Assembly: GCF_007830595.1 (NCBI RefSeq)
Contig: NZ_VLLD01000004.1
Direction: 5' to 3' (one strand)
Origin: Treponema_B putidum
GTDB lineage: Bacteria; Spirochaetota; Spirochaetia; Treponematales; Treponemataceae
Length of the DNA: 64,000 nucleotides
Part shown: piece after piece, positions 40,205-48,396 of the stretch
Position numbering within the stretch: position 1 is the first letter of the stretch
Layout of the letters: every line of letters starts with the position of its first letter
Notes under the pieces: generated by a model
The model's input: only the letters and a program-made list of their open reading frames with translations
Told to the model about the DNA's origin: nothing
Database searches by the model: none
Position numbers and translations under genes: made by a program

Positions 40205-42232
40205 ATGGTTACAAACAAAGAAATCGCATCTGCGATGACAATCAAACTTGATGCAACGCTTCCTCCCGACCCTGTTTTTGAAAAAGGAATAAGAAGAGCA
40301 CCGAGCAGGGGCTTTAACTTGACAAAGGCTCAAACGGAAACAGCCTTAAAAAACGCTCTCCGCTATGTGCCGGAAGAACTTCATGAAAAGCTGGCTCCGG
40401 AGTTTTTGGACGAACTTTTTACCTACGGCCGAATTTATGCTTACCGCTACAGGCCCCACGGAAATATTTACGGAAAACCCATAGATGAGTACAAGGGTAA
40501 GTGCCTCGCAGCAAAGGCTATGCAGGTTATGATAGACAACAACCTTGACTTCGATGTCGCCCTCTACCCCTATGAGCTTGTAACCTACGGTGAAACGGGC
40601 TCGGTTTGTCATGACTGGCTCCAGTACCGCCTCATCAAAAAATACTTGGAAGAATTAACCGAAGATCAAACCCTTGTTATGGAATCGGGGCACCCCTTAG
40701 GCCTCTTCCCTTCAAAGCCTGAAGCTCCGCGAGTTATAATTACAAACGGCCTTATGATAGGTATGTTTGACAATTACAAGGACTGGGAAGTCGCGGAAGA
40801 AATGGGTGTTGCCAACTACGGCCAGATGACGGCCGGCGGCTGGATGTATATCGGCCCGCAGGGTATAGTTCACGGAACATTTAATACAATCCTCACAGCA
40901 GGCCGCAAGGAACTGGGAGTCGCAAGCGACGGCGACTTAAAGGGAAAGCTCTTTATTTCTTCCGGCTTGGGCGGAATGTCGGGAGCCCAACCCAAGGCCT
41001 GCGAAATTGCAAATGCTGTCGGTGTTTTTGCCGAAGTCGATAAATCGAGAATCAATACCCGTCTTGAACAAGGCTGGGTTCACGAAATGTCCGATAATTT
41101 GGATGAAATCTTTAAAAAGGTAGACGAGTACCTAAAAAAGAAGGAGCCTATCTCAATCGCTTATCACGGCAACATTGTAGACCTTCTTCAATATTGTGTA
41201 GACAAAAACGTTCACATCGACCTCCTTTCGGATCAAACCTCCTGCCATGCACCATACGAGGGCGGCTATTGTCCCGAAAAGATGACCTTTGAAGAAAGAA
41301 CTAAGCTCCTCTATGAAAACCGTGAAGAATTCTGCAAGAGAGTAGATTCTACATTAAAGCACCACTTTGAGCTTATCAAAATTCTTTCTTCGAGAGGAAC
41401 ATACTTTTTCGACTACGGAAACTCCTTCCTCAAAGCTGTATTTGATGCGGGCGCAAAGGATGTTTCCAAAAACGGAATCGATGAAAAAGACGGCTTTATC
41501 TTCCCCTCTTATGTAGAAGATCTTATGGGCCCCGAACTCTTTGACTACGGTTACGGCCCCTTCCGCTGGGTATGCTTGTCCGGAAAACCTGAAGACTTGG
41601 ACAAGACGGATGCCGCCGCAATGAGCTGCATCAATCCCGACCGCCGCGGACAGGACAGGGACAACTACTACTGGGTACGCGATGCCAAAAAGAATAAGCT
41701 CGTTGTAGGAACTCAGGCCAGAATTCTTTATCAAGATGCTGAAGGAAGACGCGACATTGCCTTAAAGTTTAACGAAATGGTTCGCAAGGGCGAAATCGGC
41801 CCCGTTATGATGGGACGAGACCACCACGACGTAAGCGGCACCGATTCACCTTTCCGCGAAACTTCCAATATCAAGGACGGAAGTAACGTAATGGCAGACA
41901 TGGCCGTACAATGCTATGCCGGAAACGCTGCCAGAGGAATGAGCCTTGTAGCCCTCCACAACGGCGGCGGTGTAGGTATCGGAAAATCCATTAACGGAGG
42001 CTTCGGACTCGTGCTTGACGGAAGCGAACGGGTTGACGAGATTATCAAATCGGCCATTATGTGGGACGTAATGGGAGGCGTAGCCCGCCGTAACTGGGCA
42101 CGCAATCAAAATTCGATTACGACCAGCATCGAATACAACAAGAACTATTCCGGCAAAGGACACATCACCATTCCGTTTATCGCGGATGAAAATATGGTAA
42201 AACGCCTTGTCGAGCAAAAGTACAAAAAATAA
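40205..42232 (+). CDS. hutU: Urocanate hydratase
   Basis: A 675-residue urocanase, which converts urocanate to imidazolonepropionate in histidine breakdown using tightly bound NAD. Conserved stretches include YGQMTAGGWMYIGPQGIVHGT, LFISSGLGGMSGAQPKA, DLLSDQTSCHAPYEGGY (catalytic loop region), and MSLVALHNGGGVGIGKSING near residue 580. It belongs to a longer class than the roughly 555-residue enzymes of Bacillus and Pseudomonas. No other hut genes are in the window. It has its own promoter, an AAAGGAGAT ribosome-binding site and a downstream hairpin, so it is likely monocistronic. For an amino-acid-fermenting organism it is an energy-relevant enzyme. Confidence 0.96.
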   Translation: MVTNKEIASAMTIKLDATLPPDPVFEKGIRRAPSRGFNLTKAQTETALKNALRYVPEELHEKLAPEFLDELFTYGRIYAYRYRPHGNIYGKPIDEYKGKCLAAKAMQVMIDNNLDFDVALYPYELVTYGETGSVCHDWLQYRLIKKYLEELTEDQTLVMESGHPLGLFPSKPEAPRVIITNGLMIGMFDNYKDWEVAEEMGVANYGQMTAGGWMYIGPQGIVHGTFNTILTAGRKELGVASDGDLKGKLFISSGLGGMSGAQPKACEIANAVGVFAEVDKSRINTRLEQGWVHEMSDNLDEIFKKVDEYLKKKEPISIAYHGNIVDLLQYCVDKNVHIDLLSDQTSCHAPYEGGYCPEKMTFEERTKLLYENREEFCKRVDSTLKHHFELIKILSSRGTYFFDYGNSFLKAVFDAGAKDVSKNGIDEKDGFIFPSYVEDLMGPELFDYGYGPFRWVCLSGKPEDLDKTDAAAMSCINPDRRGQDRDNYYWVRDAKKNKLVVGTQARILYQDAEGRRDIALKFNEMVRKGEIGPVMMGRDHHDVSGTDSPFRETSNIKDGSNVMADMAVQCYAGNAARGMSLVALHNGGGVGIGKSINGGFGLVLDGSERVDEIIKSAIMWDVMGGVARRNWARNQNSITTSIEYNKNYSGKGHITIPFIADENMVKRLVEQKYKK

Positions 42233-42241
42233 AATGAAGCT

Positions 42242-42290
42242 GAACCTCTAAGAACAGAAGTTTTTAGAGGTTCCCTTTAATTTTTTTTAC
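42242..42290 (+). terminator. Terminator after hutU
   Basis: GAACCTCTAA and TTAGAGGTTC (42242-42273) form a 10-bp stem with an inner AAGAACAG/GTTTTT part. A T-run (42283-42290) follows after CCCTTTAA. It is related to the hairpins at 11443 and 15143. Confidence 0.6.
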
Positions 42291-42332
42291 AAAGGCCGAT
42301 TTTGTTTGTTGACTTTTTATGGGAGAAATATC

Positions 42333-43409
42333 TTGAATCTAAGAAAAGTTTTTTTTGCTGTTTTTGGCTTAATTTTTATATCCTGTTCAAAACAAGATCC
42401 GGAATTTACAGGAAAGTATTTAACCTACACAAATACACAAGAAGGTTATGAAATCGACTACCCTTCAGAAATTTTAAAACCGGTCAAAAGTTCTTCGGAG
42501 GAACAAGTCTTTACAAGCAATGACGGAGAGGTAAGTTTATCGGTTTCCGTTTCTGCCTTAAAAGAATTAAGCCCCGAGTTTATTTTTAAAACCGCTGACC
42601 TTTATGAAAAAAAAGAAGCTGAAAGATTTACGGTAAGCGATAAAAATATGGGACGTGACGGTTTTGTTTTAAAAGGCTATTCAAAGGACAAAATGTTTTT
42701 TTGTCAGACATTCGCTATAAACGAAAAATTTTATACAATAAGATTTGAATATAATAAAAAAGATTATGATACATATAGGGATATTTTAACTCATGTAATA
42801 GATTCTTTTGAGCTGACCTCCGCCTCGCTTTCTCAAGAAGAAATTGAAGATACAAACTCTCAGGATGAAAAATCTTATGATGAGGGAAATCTTATTTCCT
42901 TTGCTTTTTCTTTTTTATCAAATGTGTATTGGGAAAATAACTTTAATCTCCTTTTAAAAAATTCAAGCCCAAAATTAGCCGATTTTGTTCACCCTGATTA
43001 CGGCATAAGACGTTTCTATAATCCCGGGTCCGCTCCTCTTCTTTTTTCGGCAGAGGACGGTTTCGGCTTTGATGAAAGCACCGATTTTTCTACCATACCC
43101 TCAGCCAATAAATTCGGAGGATCCATCCCATTTTATAATCGAATGCCTGACGGCGGTTTTTGTGAAGAATCTAAAGATAAAGACGGCGTATATTGTGCTA
43201 TTGTCAAAGAAATCCCTACAGCCGTTGATCCTGCAAGTTTTGAAAGCGATGAAATACAGAACTTAAAAATAGACTTACCAAAAAACTATAAGGCAATCTT
43301 AAAAATAGTTATCTTAGACGGCGGCTTTATCAAAAAGACATTTTACTTTTTTGATATTGAAAATAATTGGTTTTTGCTCTTTGTAGATGACTGTGATTGT
43401 TCGGCTTAG
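42333..43409 (+). CDS. Lipoprotein of unknown function
   Basis: A 358-residue predicted lipoprotein. A TTG start at 42333 follows GGGAGAAATATC and gives NLRKVFFAVFGLIFISC, a short signal with Cys about residue 18. The N-terminal half (YEIDYPSEILKPVK, DGEVSLSVSVSAL, TYRDILTHVIDSFEL) looks like a periplasmic PsbP/DUF-like fold seen in treponemal lipoproteins. An acidic linker and a second domain with a SFLSNVYWENNFNLLLKNSS segment follow. The end is cysteine-bearing (DDCDCSA). No family assigned. Confidence 0.7.
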   Translation: MNLRKVFFAVFGLIFISCSKQDPEFTGKYLTYTNTQEGYEIDYPSEILKPVKSSSEEQVFTSNDGEVSLSVSVSALKELSPEFIFKTADLYEKKEAERFTVSDKNMGRDGFVLKGYSKDKMFFCQTFAINEKFYTIRFEYNKKDYDTYRDILTHVIDSFELTSASLSQEEIEDTNSQDEKSYDEGNLISFAFSFLSNVYWENNFNLLLKNSSPKLADFVHPDYGIRRFYNPGSAPLLFSAEDGFGFDESTDFSTIPSANKFGGSIPFYNRMPDGGFCEESKDKDGVYCAIVKEIPTAVDPASFESDEIQNLKIDLPKNYKAILKIVILDGGFIKKTFYFFDIENNWFLLFVDDCDCSA

Positions 43410-43550
43410 GCAGGTACAATTCCAAATACAGGAAAAACCCTCGATGACTACAGAAAAGAGAGATTAAAAAAATATGAAAGTCCTAATTGATTTCTTGACT
43501 TTCACTCAAAAAGTTTTTATTTTTATTTTATAACTTATTGGAGGCCAAAA

Positions 43551-43832
43551 ATGAATATTGTAATTGAAGATTCTGCGAGAGATAAAATAAAAGAAAAAAA
43601 TGCAGACTCGGTTTATTGTGCACTTCAGATGTGCTCATCTTGAGGGGGTACTAGATTAGAACCGACCGTGTATGTCGGTGTGCCCAATAATATCGATAGT
43701 TTCGATAAATTTGAAAACAACGGAATTACCGTTTATGTTAAAAAGGGAACTCCTTCCGTTAACGGAACCTTAACGATTACAGTCGGATCTTTTTTATGGT
43801 TTGAAAAGCTGATGGTTGAAGGAATGATTTAA
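43551..43832 (+). CDS. HesB-like selenoprotein (93 aa, in-frame UGA = Sec31)
   Basis: The gene starts at ATG 43551 behind GGAGG and runs to TAA at 43832, with a TGA at 43641-43643 read as selenocysteine. The protein is MNIVIEDSARDKIKEKNADS, then YCALQMCSSU-GGTRLEP, ending FEKLMVEGMI. This is a small HesB/IscA-type A-protein fold in which the ligand loop carries C28-S-S-U31. The frame stays open, with sensible residues, for 62 codons after the TGA. A SECIS-like hairpin follows the TGA (43661-43679). selA lies 11.6 kb away. HesB-like selenoproteins are known in clostridia and treponemes; a role in Fe-S or redox chemistry is inferred. A strong terminator follows. Confidence 0.85.
43641..43688 (+). 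promoter_or_regulatory. SECIS-like element
   Basis: Immediately after the TGA, ACCGAC and GTCGGT (43661-43679) form a stem with loop CGTGTAT, which contains the GU expected in bacterial SECIS loops. GGG(G) near the UGA can pair with the CCC at about 43682-43685 as an outer stem. The apical loop begins about 24 nt after the UGA, within the range used by SelB. Confidence 0.6.
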
Positions 43833-43838
43833 GCAAGA

Positions 43839-43901
43839 AGCCGGTAAGACAAAAGGGAATCTTTTTTTAGATATACCCAAAACTCTTACCGGCTTTTTTT
43901 A
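43839..43901 (+). terminator. Terminator after the selenoprotein gene
   Basis: AGCCGGTAAGA (43839-43849) pairs perfectly with TCTTACCGGCT (43884-43894), followed by a T-run. The loop is long (34 bases). It overlaps the 3' end of the convergent ABC permease gene by a few bases. Confidence 0.7.
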
Positions 43902-45065
43902 TTGCTGACTAAATTCTATCTTGCTTTGAGACCTTCCTAATTTTGAAAAGTAGGTACCCACAGTAAAATAAAGAAATAGGAATAAAAAGAGCATTCCGAT
44001 ATTTTTCCAATCAATCGATAAATTAACTTGGGTAAATTCGTTTGCCCTTATATAATAATAGGTCGGGAAAAGGCGGGAGATATTTACAATAAAATCCGGC
44101 AGGAGTTCTTGTTCAACAAAGATACCCGAAATAAAGGCCATCGAAAGAGGAAGCACCGTACCGAGTATACCCATAACAGAGCCTTTTTTTAAAAAAGAAT
44201 TAAGCATAAAAGTCAGACTTAAAATAACAGCCGTGTACATTAAGGCATTAAACGTATAGAATAAAAGAGGGATATTTTCCAATCTCGTTATATTTGTAAT
44301 AATAGCAAAACCTATCAATATTGAAAGAATAAGAACTACTATCGTTAATTGAGCCAAAAAGTTTTCACAAACAAAGCGTAAAGTCGATACCGGAGAAACA
44401 TTATTCCGCATTTTTAAGCGTTCGTTATTTAACTCGAACATAGCCCAGCCTACAGAATTAAGAACAACGGAAAAAACTATCCAGCCTAAATAGTTAAAAA
44501 ATATTTTAAACCAAATATTTACCGAAGTATTTTTTTGAAAACTAATCTTATTAACCTTTGTATTTACTTGAAGAGCTTTTTCTATTCTCTGAAAATCGAA
44601 ATATCCTTGAGCGTTTTTTACGTTTGCAGCAAAGGTTAAATACGTATTAAGCTGTAAATCCATATAAAAGCCCGACTTTTTTCTGTCATCTTTAAAAGTT
44701 ATAAGGGCCTTTTTACCGCTCATTACATTTTCTTCCATATTCTTATTTATAATAATCCCAGCATGTATTCTTTGCAGAGAAATATCCTTTTTTAGCTTGC
44801 GTAAAATTTCTTCATCGATCTTATCTTTTTCGTCTATAATAATAACATCATGTTTTGACTTCAAATAAGAGATTAAATGTTTTGATAGTTCGGAGCCGTC
44901 CCTGTCGATTATATTTACGGTTAAGGGTGTTTCTTCAAATTCGCTTACCTTAGAGTTTTGAGACCTTAGCGTCATAAAACTGATAAACAAAAAAATAACA
45001 ACATAAATAATAGTAGTGATTATTTTTGTATAAATTAATCTTAAAAAGTTTTTATAAACTATCAT
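43899..45065 (-). CDS. ABC-2 type transporter permease (YhgE/Pip-like)
   Basis: A 388-residue permease. A first transmembrane segment is at about residues 13-33, and an extracytoplasmic domain spans about 35-185 (TPLTVNIIDRDGSELSKHLI). Five helices follow from about residue 190 (FNYLGWIVFSVVLNSVGWAMF; PLSMAFISGIFVEQELLPDF). This is the layout of ABC-2 exporters of the YbhR/YhgE kind. Its start overlaps the preceding permease gene by 14 bases, so the two probably form a heterodimer with the ATPase at 46107. The substrate is unknown. Confidence 0.88.
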   Translation of the reverse strand: MIVYKNFLRLIYTKIITTIIYVVIFLFISFMTLRSQNSKVSEFEETPLTVNIIDRDGSELSKHLISYLKSKHDVIIIDEKDKIDEEILRKLKKDISLQRIHAGIIINKNMEENVMSGKKALITFKDDRKKSGFYMDLQLNTYLTFAANVKNAQGYFDFQRIEKALQVNTKVNKISFQKNTSVNIWFKIFFNYLGWIVFSVVLNSVGWAMFELNNERLKMRNNVSPVSTLRFVCENFLAQLTIVVLILSILIGFAIITNITRLENIPLLFYTFNALMYTAVILSLTFMLNSFLKKGSVMGILGTVLPLSMAFISGIFVEQELLPDFIVNISRLFPTYYYIRANEFTQVNLSIDWKNIGMLFLFLFLYFTVGTYFSKLGRSQSKIEFSQQ

Positions 45066-46107
45066 ATTGCACCTTCCTTGAGTTAATAAATGAAAGAGAT
45101 AAAAGAATTGCGATACCTATTGTGTAGACAATAAAAAATACCGGTACTGCATTATATTCTCCCAAAATATTTATGTTATAAAGATTGGTAGTAAAAAGAG
45201 CTATAGGATTTATTGTTCCTAAAATCGGTATTGTTTTTTCAATGGACATTTTTACCTCAGGCCCCATCATACCGGATAAAAAGGCTAAAAAAAGACTTGT
45301 AAAAATACATATCATAGTTTTTGACCGGATATCTCCAATAGGCGTTGAGCCTATAAATAAGCCGAGGGCTGCTCCAAAAAAATTCGCATAGATCAAAAGC
45401 AAAAGAGTAATTTTAAAATCGGTAATAAATGGTATCTTTAAAACAAAGAGCACAAAGGAAATATATATGAGATTGGCTGTAAGGTTAAAGATAAAGTAAA
45501 ATATAATTCCTGCAAGATAAGAATAAAAGCGTTTAATAGGAGTTGTACAAATTCTTGCTCCGATTTTTGAAATATTACCCTGTATTTTTACAGCTATATC
45601 TATCGAACCGAACATTGTATAAATCGAAACCATTGCCAAAAGAGAATAGAACAATATAATGCTCAAACTCATTTTTTCGTTTTTACTTTCGACATAATTT
45701 TTACCGTATTCAAAAGACTTCATTGGAATATTAAGGGCTTCGATTTGTTTTATTTGATCCAGCACGGTTTTTGTTATTGTCTGAGATAATCCGTCTTCGC
45801 TCAACCTCAAAGATTGATCGGCTTCAACAAAGGCTTTTATTTTTTTTGTACGGAGCATCTCATTTGCCGATGTCTCATCTATTATTTTTGTATCAAACAT
45901 CCCTGTAAATTTAAGCGGATAATAAACAGGATTGTCTTTTTCAATTCCGATTTCTATTTTACCGGTATCGGAATTACCTACGGCCGAAAATATTGTAAAG
46001 AACAGCCCAGCCATAAGAATGGGATATAAAAGCGTCCAAAACATTCCGTCTAAAGAATAAAACATGCCGATACTATAATATTTTATTTCGCGTAAAAAGA
46101 ATTTCAT
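45052..46107 (-). CDS. ABC-2 type transporter permease
   Basis: A 351-residue permease with the same architecture as its neighbour. It has an N-terminal helix after MKFFLREIKYYSIGMFYSLD, an extracytoplasmic region (about 45-155) and six or so C-terminal helices (ILFYSLLAMVSIYTMFGSID; AFLSGMMGPEVKM). The start codon shares a base with the end of the ATPase gene (46107), and the end overlaps the next permease. The three genes clearly form one exporter operon. Confidence 0.88.
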   Translation of the reverse strand: MKFFLREIKYYSIGMFYSLDGMFWTLLYPILMAGLFFTIFSAVGNSDTGKIEIGIEKDNPVYYPLKFTGMFDTKIIDETSANEMLRTKKIKAFVEADQSLRLSEDGLSQTITKTVLDQIKQIEALNIPMKSFEYGKNYVESKNEKMSLSIILFYSLLAMVSIYTMFGSIDIAVKIQGNISKIGARICTTPIKRFYSYLAGIIFYFIFNLTANLIYISFVLFVLKIPFITDFKITLLLLIYANFFGAALGLFIGSTPIGDIRSKTMICIFTSLFLAFLSGMMGPEVKMSIEKTIPILGTINPIALFTTNLYNINILGEYNAVPVFFIVYTIGIAILLSLSFINSRKVQYDSL

Positions 46108-47039
46108 CAGTCTCTTAACTCCTTTCCCGTAAGCTCCAAGAAAATATCGTTTAAGCTGGGTAACTCCGAATATAATTTGGTATAAGCCAAACTATTATTA
46201 TTGATAAATAAAATAAGTTCGTTTAAGTTGTTAATCGAATTTTCAAAACTGATTAAAAACTCGTTTCCGTTTTTGGTAACTTCCAAAACATGAGGAATTT
46301 TTTTTAGTTCTTCTTGCAGGTTATCCTTAGTTTCAACAAATTCAACAACCATTTTTTCGCTTGTGCGGATCAGCTTGTGCAATTCTTCTAAGGTGCCGTT
46401 TGCTATATCTCTTCCCTCATCCATGATAATGATTCTATCGCAAAGCTCTTCAACTTCTTCAAGATAATGGGTAGTATACACGACGGTGCTTCCTCTTTTT
46501 GCCAGTTCCTTTATTCCTGAAAGAATGAAGTTTCGGCTTTGGGCATCGACGGCAACTGTGGGCTCATCCAAAAAAATCAGTTCAGGTTTATGAGCTATGC
46601 CGCATGCAATATTGAGCCGGCGGAGAAGACCTCCTGAAAGTTTTTTTGCACGGAATGAAGCATAATTGTTTAAGCCTACAAAATCGATTGCTTCATCTAC
46701 CAGCTTTTTTCTCTCTTGAGTATTGTTTACATAGAGGCCGCAAAAATAATCTATGTTTTGTTTTACGGTAAAATCATAGAAAACCGAAACCTCTTGAGGA
46801 ACAAGGCCTATTCTTTTTTTTATATGCAGGGCGTTAGGCTTCATTTCTTCGCCGAAAATGATGATTTCACCCTTGCCGTGTTTTAAAAGGGAAAGCATAC
46901 AGTTTATAGCTGTAGTTTTTCCGCATCCGTTAGGGCCCAAAAGGCCGAGAATCTCTCCTTCTTTAACTTCCATATTAAAGTGATCAAGTGCCGTTTTTTC
47001 ATTGTACCGTTTTACAAGATTTTTTACCGTTAAAATCAT
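46107..47039 (-). CDS. ABC transporter ATP-binding protein (ABC-2 exporter)
   Basis: A 310-residue ATPase. Walker A GPNGCGKTT, Q-loop VPQEV, signature LSGGLLRRLNIA, Walker B LIFLDEPTVAVD and the switch histidine in YTTHYLEEVE are all present. A C-terminal extension (about 225-310) is typical of CcmA/NodI-like subunits. ATG 47039 follows TATGGAGGAATTT. The frame is open up to a GTG at 47204, but those 55 codons are a palindromic inserted element (E2) with Lys/Cys-rich, low-information sequence. A longer isoform starting at the GTG, which has its own GGAGG, cannot be excluded. Confidence 0.92.
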   Translation of the reverse strand: MILTVKNLVKRYNEKTALDHFNMEVKEGEILGLLGPNGCGKTTAINCMLSLLKHGKGEIIIFGEEMKPNALHIKKRIGLVPQEVSVFYDFTVKQNIDYFCGLYVNNTQERKKLVDEAIDFVGLNNYASFRAKKLSGGLLRRLNIACGIAHKPELIFLDEPTVAVDAQSRNFILSGIKELAKRGSTVVYTTHYLEEVEELCDRIIIMDEGRDIANGTLEELHKLIRTSEKMVVEFVETKDNLQEELKKIPHVLEVTKNGNEFLISFENSINNLNELILFINNNSLAYTKLYSELPSLNDIFLELTGKELRD

Positions 47040-47204
47040 AAATTCCTCCATAAAAACTTTTTGCAAGAAGCCTAAGCTTCCGAAAAAAGTTTTTTCACGC
47101 AGTTTTGCTTTGCAAAACTGCATACAATAATGCGATGTTTTGTGCTTTGCACAAAACTCGGCAGATAAACAGTGAGGCTGAATTTCTGCCGAACTGTTTA
47201 TCAC
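47040..47204 (-). repeat. Palindromic start-codon element E2
   Basis: On the minus strand, GGAGGTGTG is followed by GATAAACAGT/ACTGTTTATC (47164-47202), GTTTTGTGC/GCACAAAAC (47137-47157), GCAGTTTTGC/GCAAAACTGC (47099-47121) and an AAAAACTTTTT/AAAAAGTTTTT hairpin with inner GAAGC/GCTTC (about 47052-47096). It ends in GGAGGAATTT before ATG 47039. The first hairpin and the CGCATTAT after the second are shared with E1 at 19386. The frame is open through the whole element. Confidence 0.75.
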
Positions 47205-47273
47205 ACCTCCTATCTATAATCTAATCTTTTGTATATAATTATATCTTTTTTTTGAAATTTTAAAACTGAAAAT

Positions 47274-47313
47274 TGTCATATTTTTGCGAGTTTAAATATG
47301 ACATTTGTCATAT
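47274..47313. promoter_or_regulatory. Candidate operator with repeated TGTCATAT sites
   Basis: A perfect 8-bp inverted repeat ATATGACA-TT-TGTCATAT lies at 47296-47313. A further TGTCATAT half-site lies at 47274-47281. The site is about 70-110 bases upstream of the ABC-2 operon's first start. It looks like the binding site of a TetR-like repressor; no regulator gene is nearby. Confidence 0.45.
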
Positions 47314-47356
47314 ACAATATAAGGAAGTAATTTTAAAGAAAGGATAAAAATTTAAA

Positions 47357-47391
47357 ATGGGTAATAAGCGGCTTATACACTTATTACCCAT
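47357..47391 (-). terminator. Terminator after the pdxK-like gene
   Basis: A 12-bp perfect stem, ATGGGTAATAAG with CTTATTACCCAT, lies just downstream of the gene ending at 47405. On the minus strand it is followed by TTTTAAATTTTT. Confidence 0.6.
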
Positions 47392-47404
47392 CGGCAATTA
47401 CAAA

Positions 47405-48214
47405 TTAATTAAAACTCTTTCGCCATGCGGCAGGGTTACCGGGTCCGACCCATTTATTAAGCTGGAATCCGTTTTGAAGGCTCAAGGTGATAAACTTTTT
47501 TGCTCTTCTTACGGCTTCATACGGTTCAAGGCCTGTGCCTAAACCTGCGGCGATAGCTGCGGCTGTTGTACAGCCGGCTCCATGTGTCCATCTTGTATCT
47601 ATAAGCCCGCCTTCAACCTTTAAGAATTGTTCTCCGTCATAAAAAATATCTACGGCTGATTGCTCTCCCTGTAATTTGGGTCCGCCTTTTATAAAGACAT
47701 AGGGAACGCCCATTCCATGAATAATCTTACATGCTTCCTTTATTTCTTCAATTGTAGAAGGTGTCGGCATTTTTGCAATTTGGCCGGCTTCAAAAAGATT
47801 CGGTGTAATAACCCTTGCTAAGGGCAGAAGTTTTTCGATGATAAGATTATTGAGCTCTGGGTTTAGGGCAAGATCGCCGCCCTTACAAACCATAACAGGA
47901 TCCAGCACATAATTTTCTACATTATATTTTTTTAAGTATTCGGCAGAAAGTTCAACTGCATAATTTGTTGCAAGCATTCCCGTTTTTGCAGCATTAACAC
48001 CTATACCCTTAAAGATGGTTTCAAGCTGGGCTCTTATCGTTTGCTCATCAAGAGGAAAAACCTCATGTCCCCACTCTTTATCGGGATTCATAGTTGCAAT
48101 TACGGTAACGGCGGCCATTCCGTATACGCCGTATTCCTGAAAGGTTTTTAAGTCGGCTTCCAAACCGGCTCCTCCGGAAGCATCCGATCCGGCAATTGTT
48201 GCAAGTTTTATCAT
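47405..48214 (-). CDS. pdxK: Pyridoxine/pyridoxal kinase-like protein (ThiD/PdxK family)
   Basis: A 269-residue ribokinase-fold kinase of the ThiD/PdxK2 group. Motifs: IAGSDASGGAGLEADLKTF at the start, YVLDPVMVCKGGDLAL, VITPNLFEAG, YVFIKGGPKL, and the anion-hole/catalytic region WTHGAGCTTAAAIAAGL. Enzymes of this group phosphorylate pyridoxine/pyridoxal or hydroxymethylpyrimidine. The WTHGAGC form is reminiscent of the Gram-positive PdxK rather than ThiD, so pdxK is the guess. ATG 48214 follows GGAGGTTACT. No thiamine genes adjoin it. Confidence 0.82.
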   Translation of the reverse strand: MIKLATIAGSDASGGAGLEADLKTFQEYGVYGMAAVTVIATMNPDKEWGHEVFPLDEQTIRAQLETIFKGIGVNAAKTGMLATNYAVELSAEYLKKYNVENYVLDPVMVCKGGDLALNPELNNLIIEKLLPLARVITPNLFEAGQIAKMPTPSTIEEIKEACKIIHGMGVPYVFIKGGPKLQGEQSAVDIFYDGEQFLKVEGGLIDTRWTHGAGCTTAAAIAAGLGTGLEPYEAVRRAKKFITLSLQNGFQLNKWVGPGNPAAWRKSFN

Positions 48215-48360
48215 AGTAACCTCCATAAAATGGCTATCGTAATTTATAATAGCTTACATTTTATCAATTTAAAAGATTATAACATTTTTTTTGAACTTTG
48301 TCTTGAGGGCCAAGTGAAAATTCCTATGAAATGAGCAATCAACAACATACCTTATATCTG

Positions 48361-48389
48361 TTTACACGCTATTTAATTTATGTTAAAAT
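48361..48389 (+). promoter_or_regulatory. Promoter predicting a leaderless mRNA for the S41-like lipoprotein
   Basis: TTTACA (48361-48366), 17 bases, TAAAAT (48384-48389) with a preceding TG. The ATG at 48397 begins 8 bases after the -10 and lacks a Shine-Dalgarno. Confidence 0.55.
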
Positions 48390-48396
48390 AACAAGC

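Noticed and set aside
41354..42217. Long minus-strand frames opposite hutU
   Set aside because: They are shadows of a strongly biased coding sequence, with no ribosome-binding sites and no recognisable family.
43411..43490. Separate small gene after the lipoprotein (peptide NTGKTLDDYRKERLKKYES)
   Set aside because: There is no start codon or ribosome-binding site for it. It looks like the tail of a lost gene, and I cannot assign a family.
43551..43643. A 30-residue gene ending at TGA
   Set aside because: Coding-like sequence continues in frame for 62 codons to a TAA. The TGA has a Cys-x-x-Sec context and a SECIS-like stem, and selA is present.
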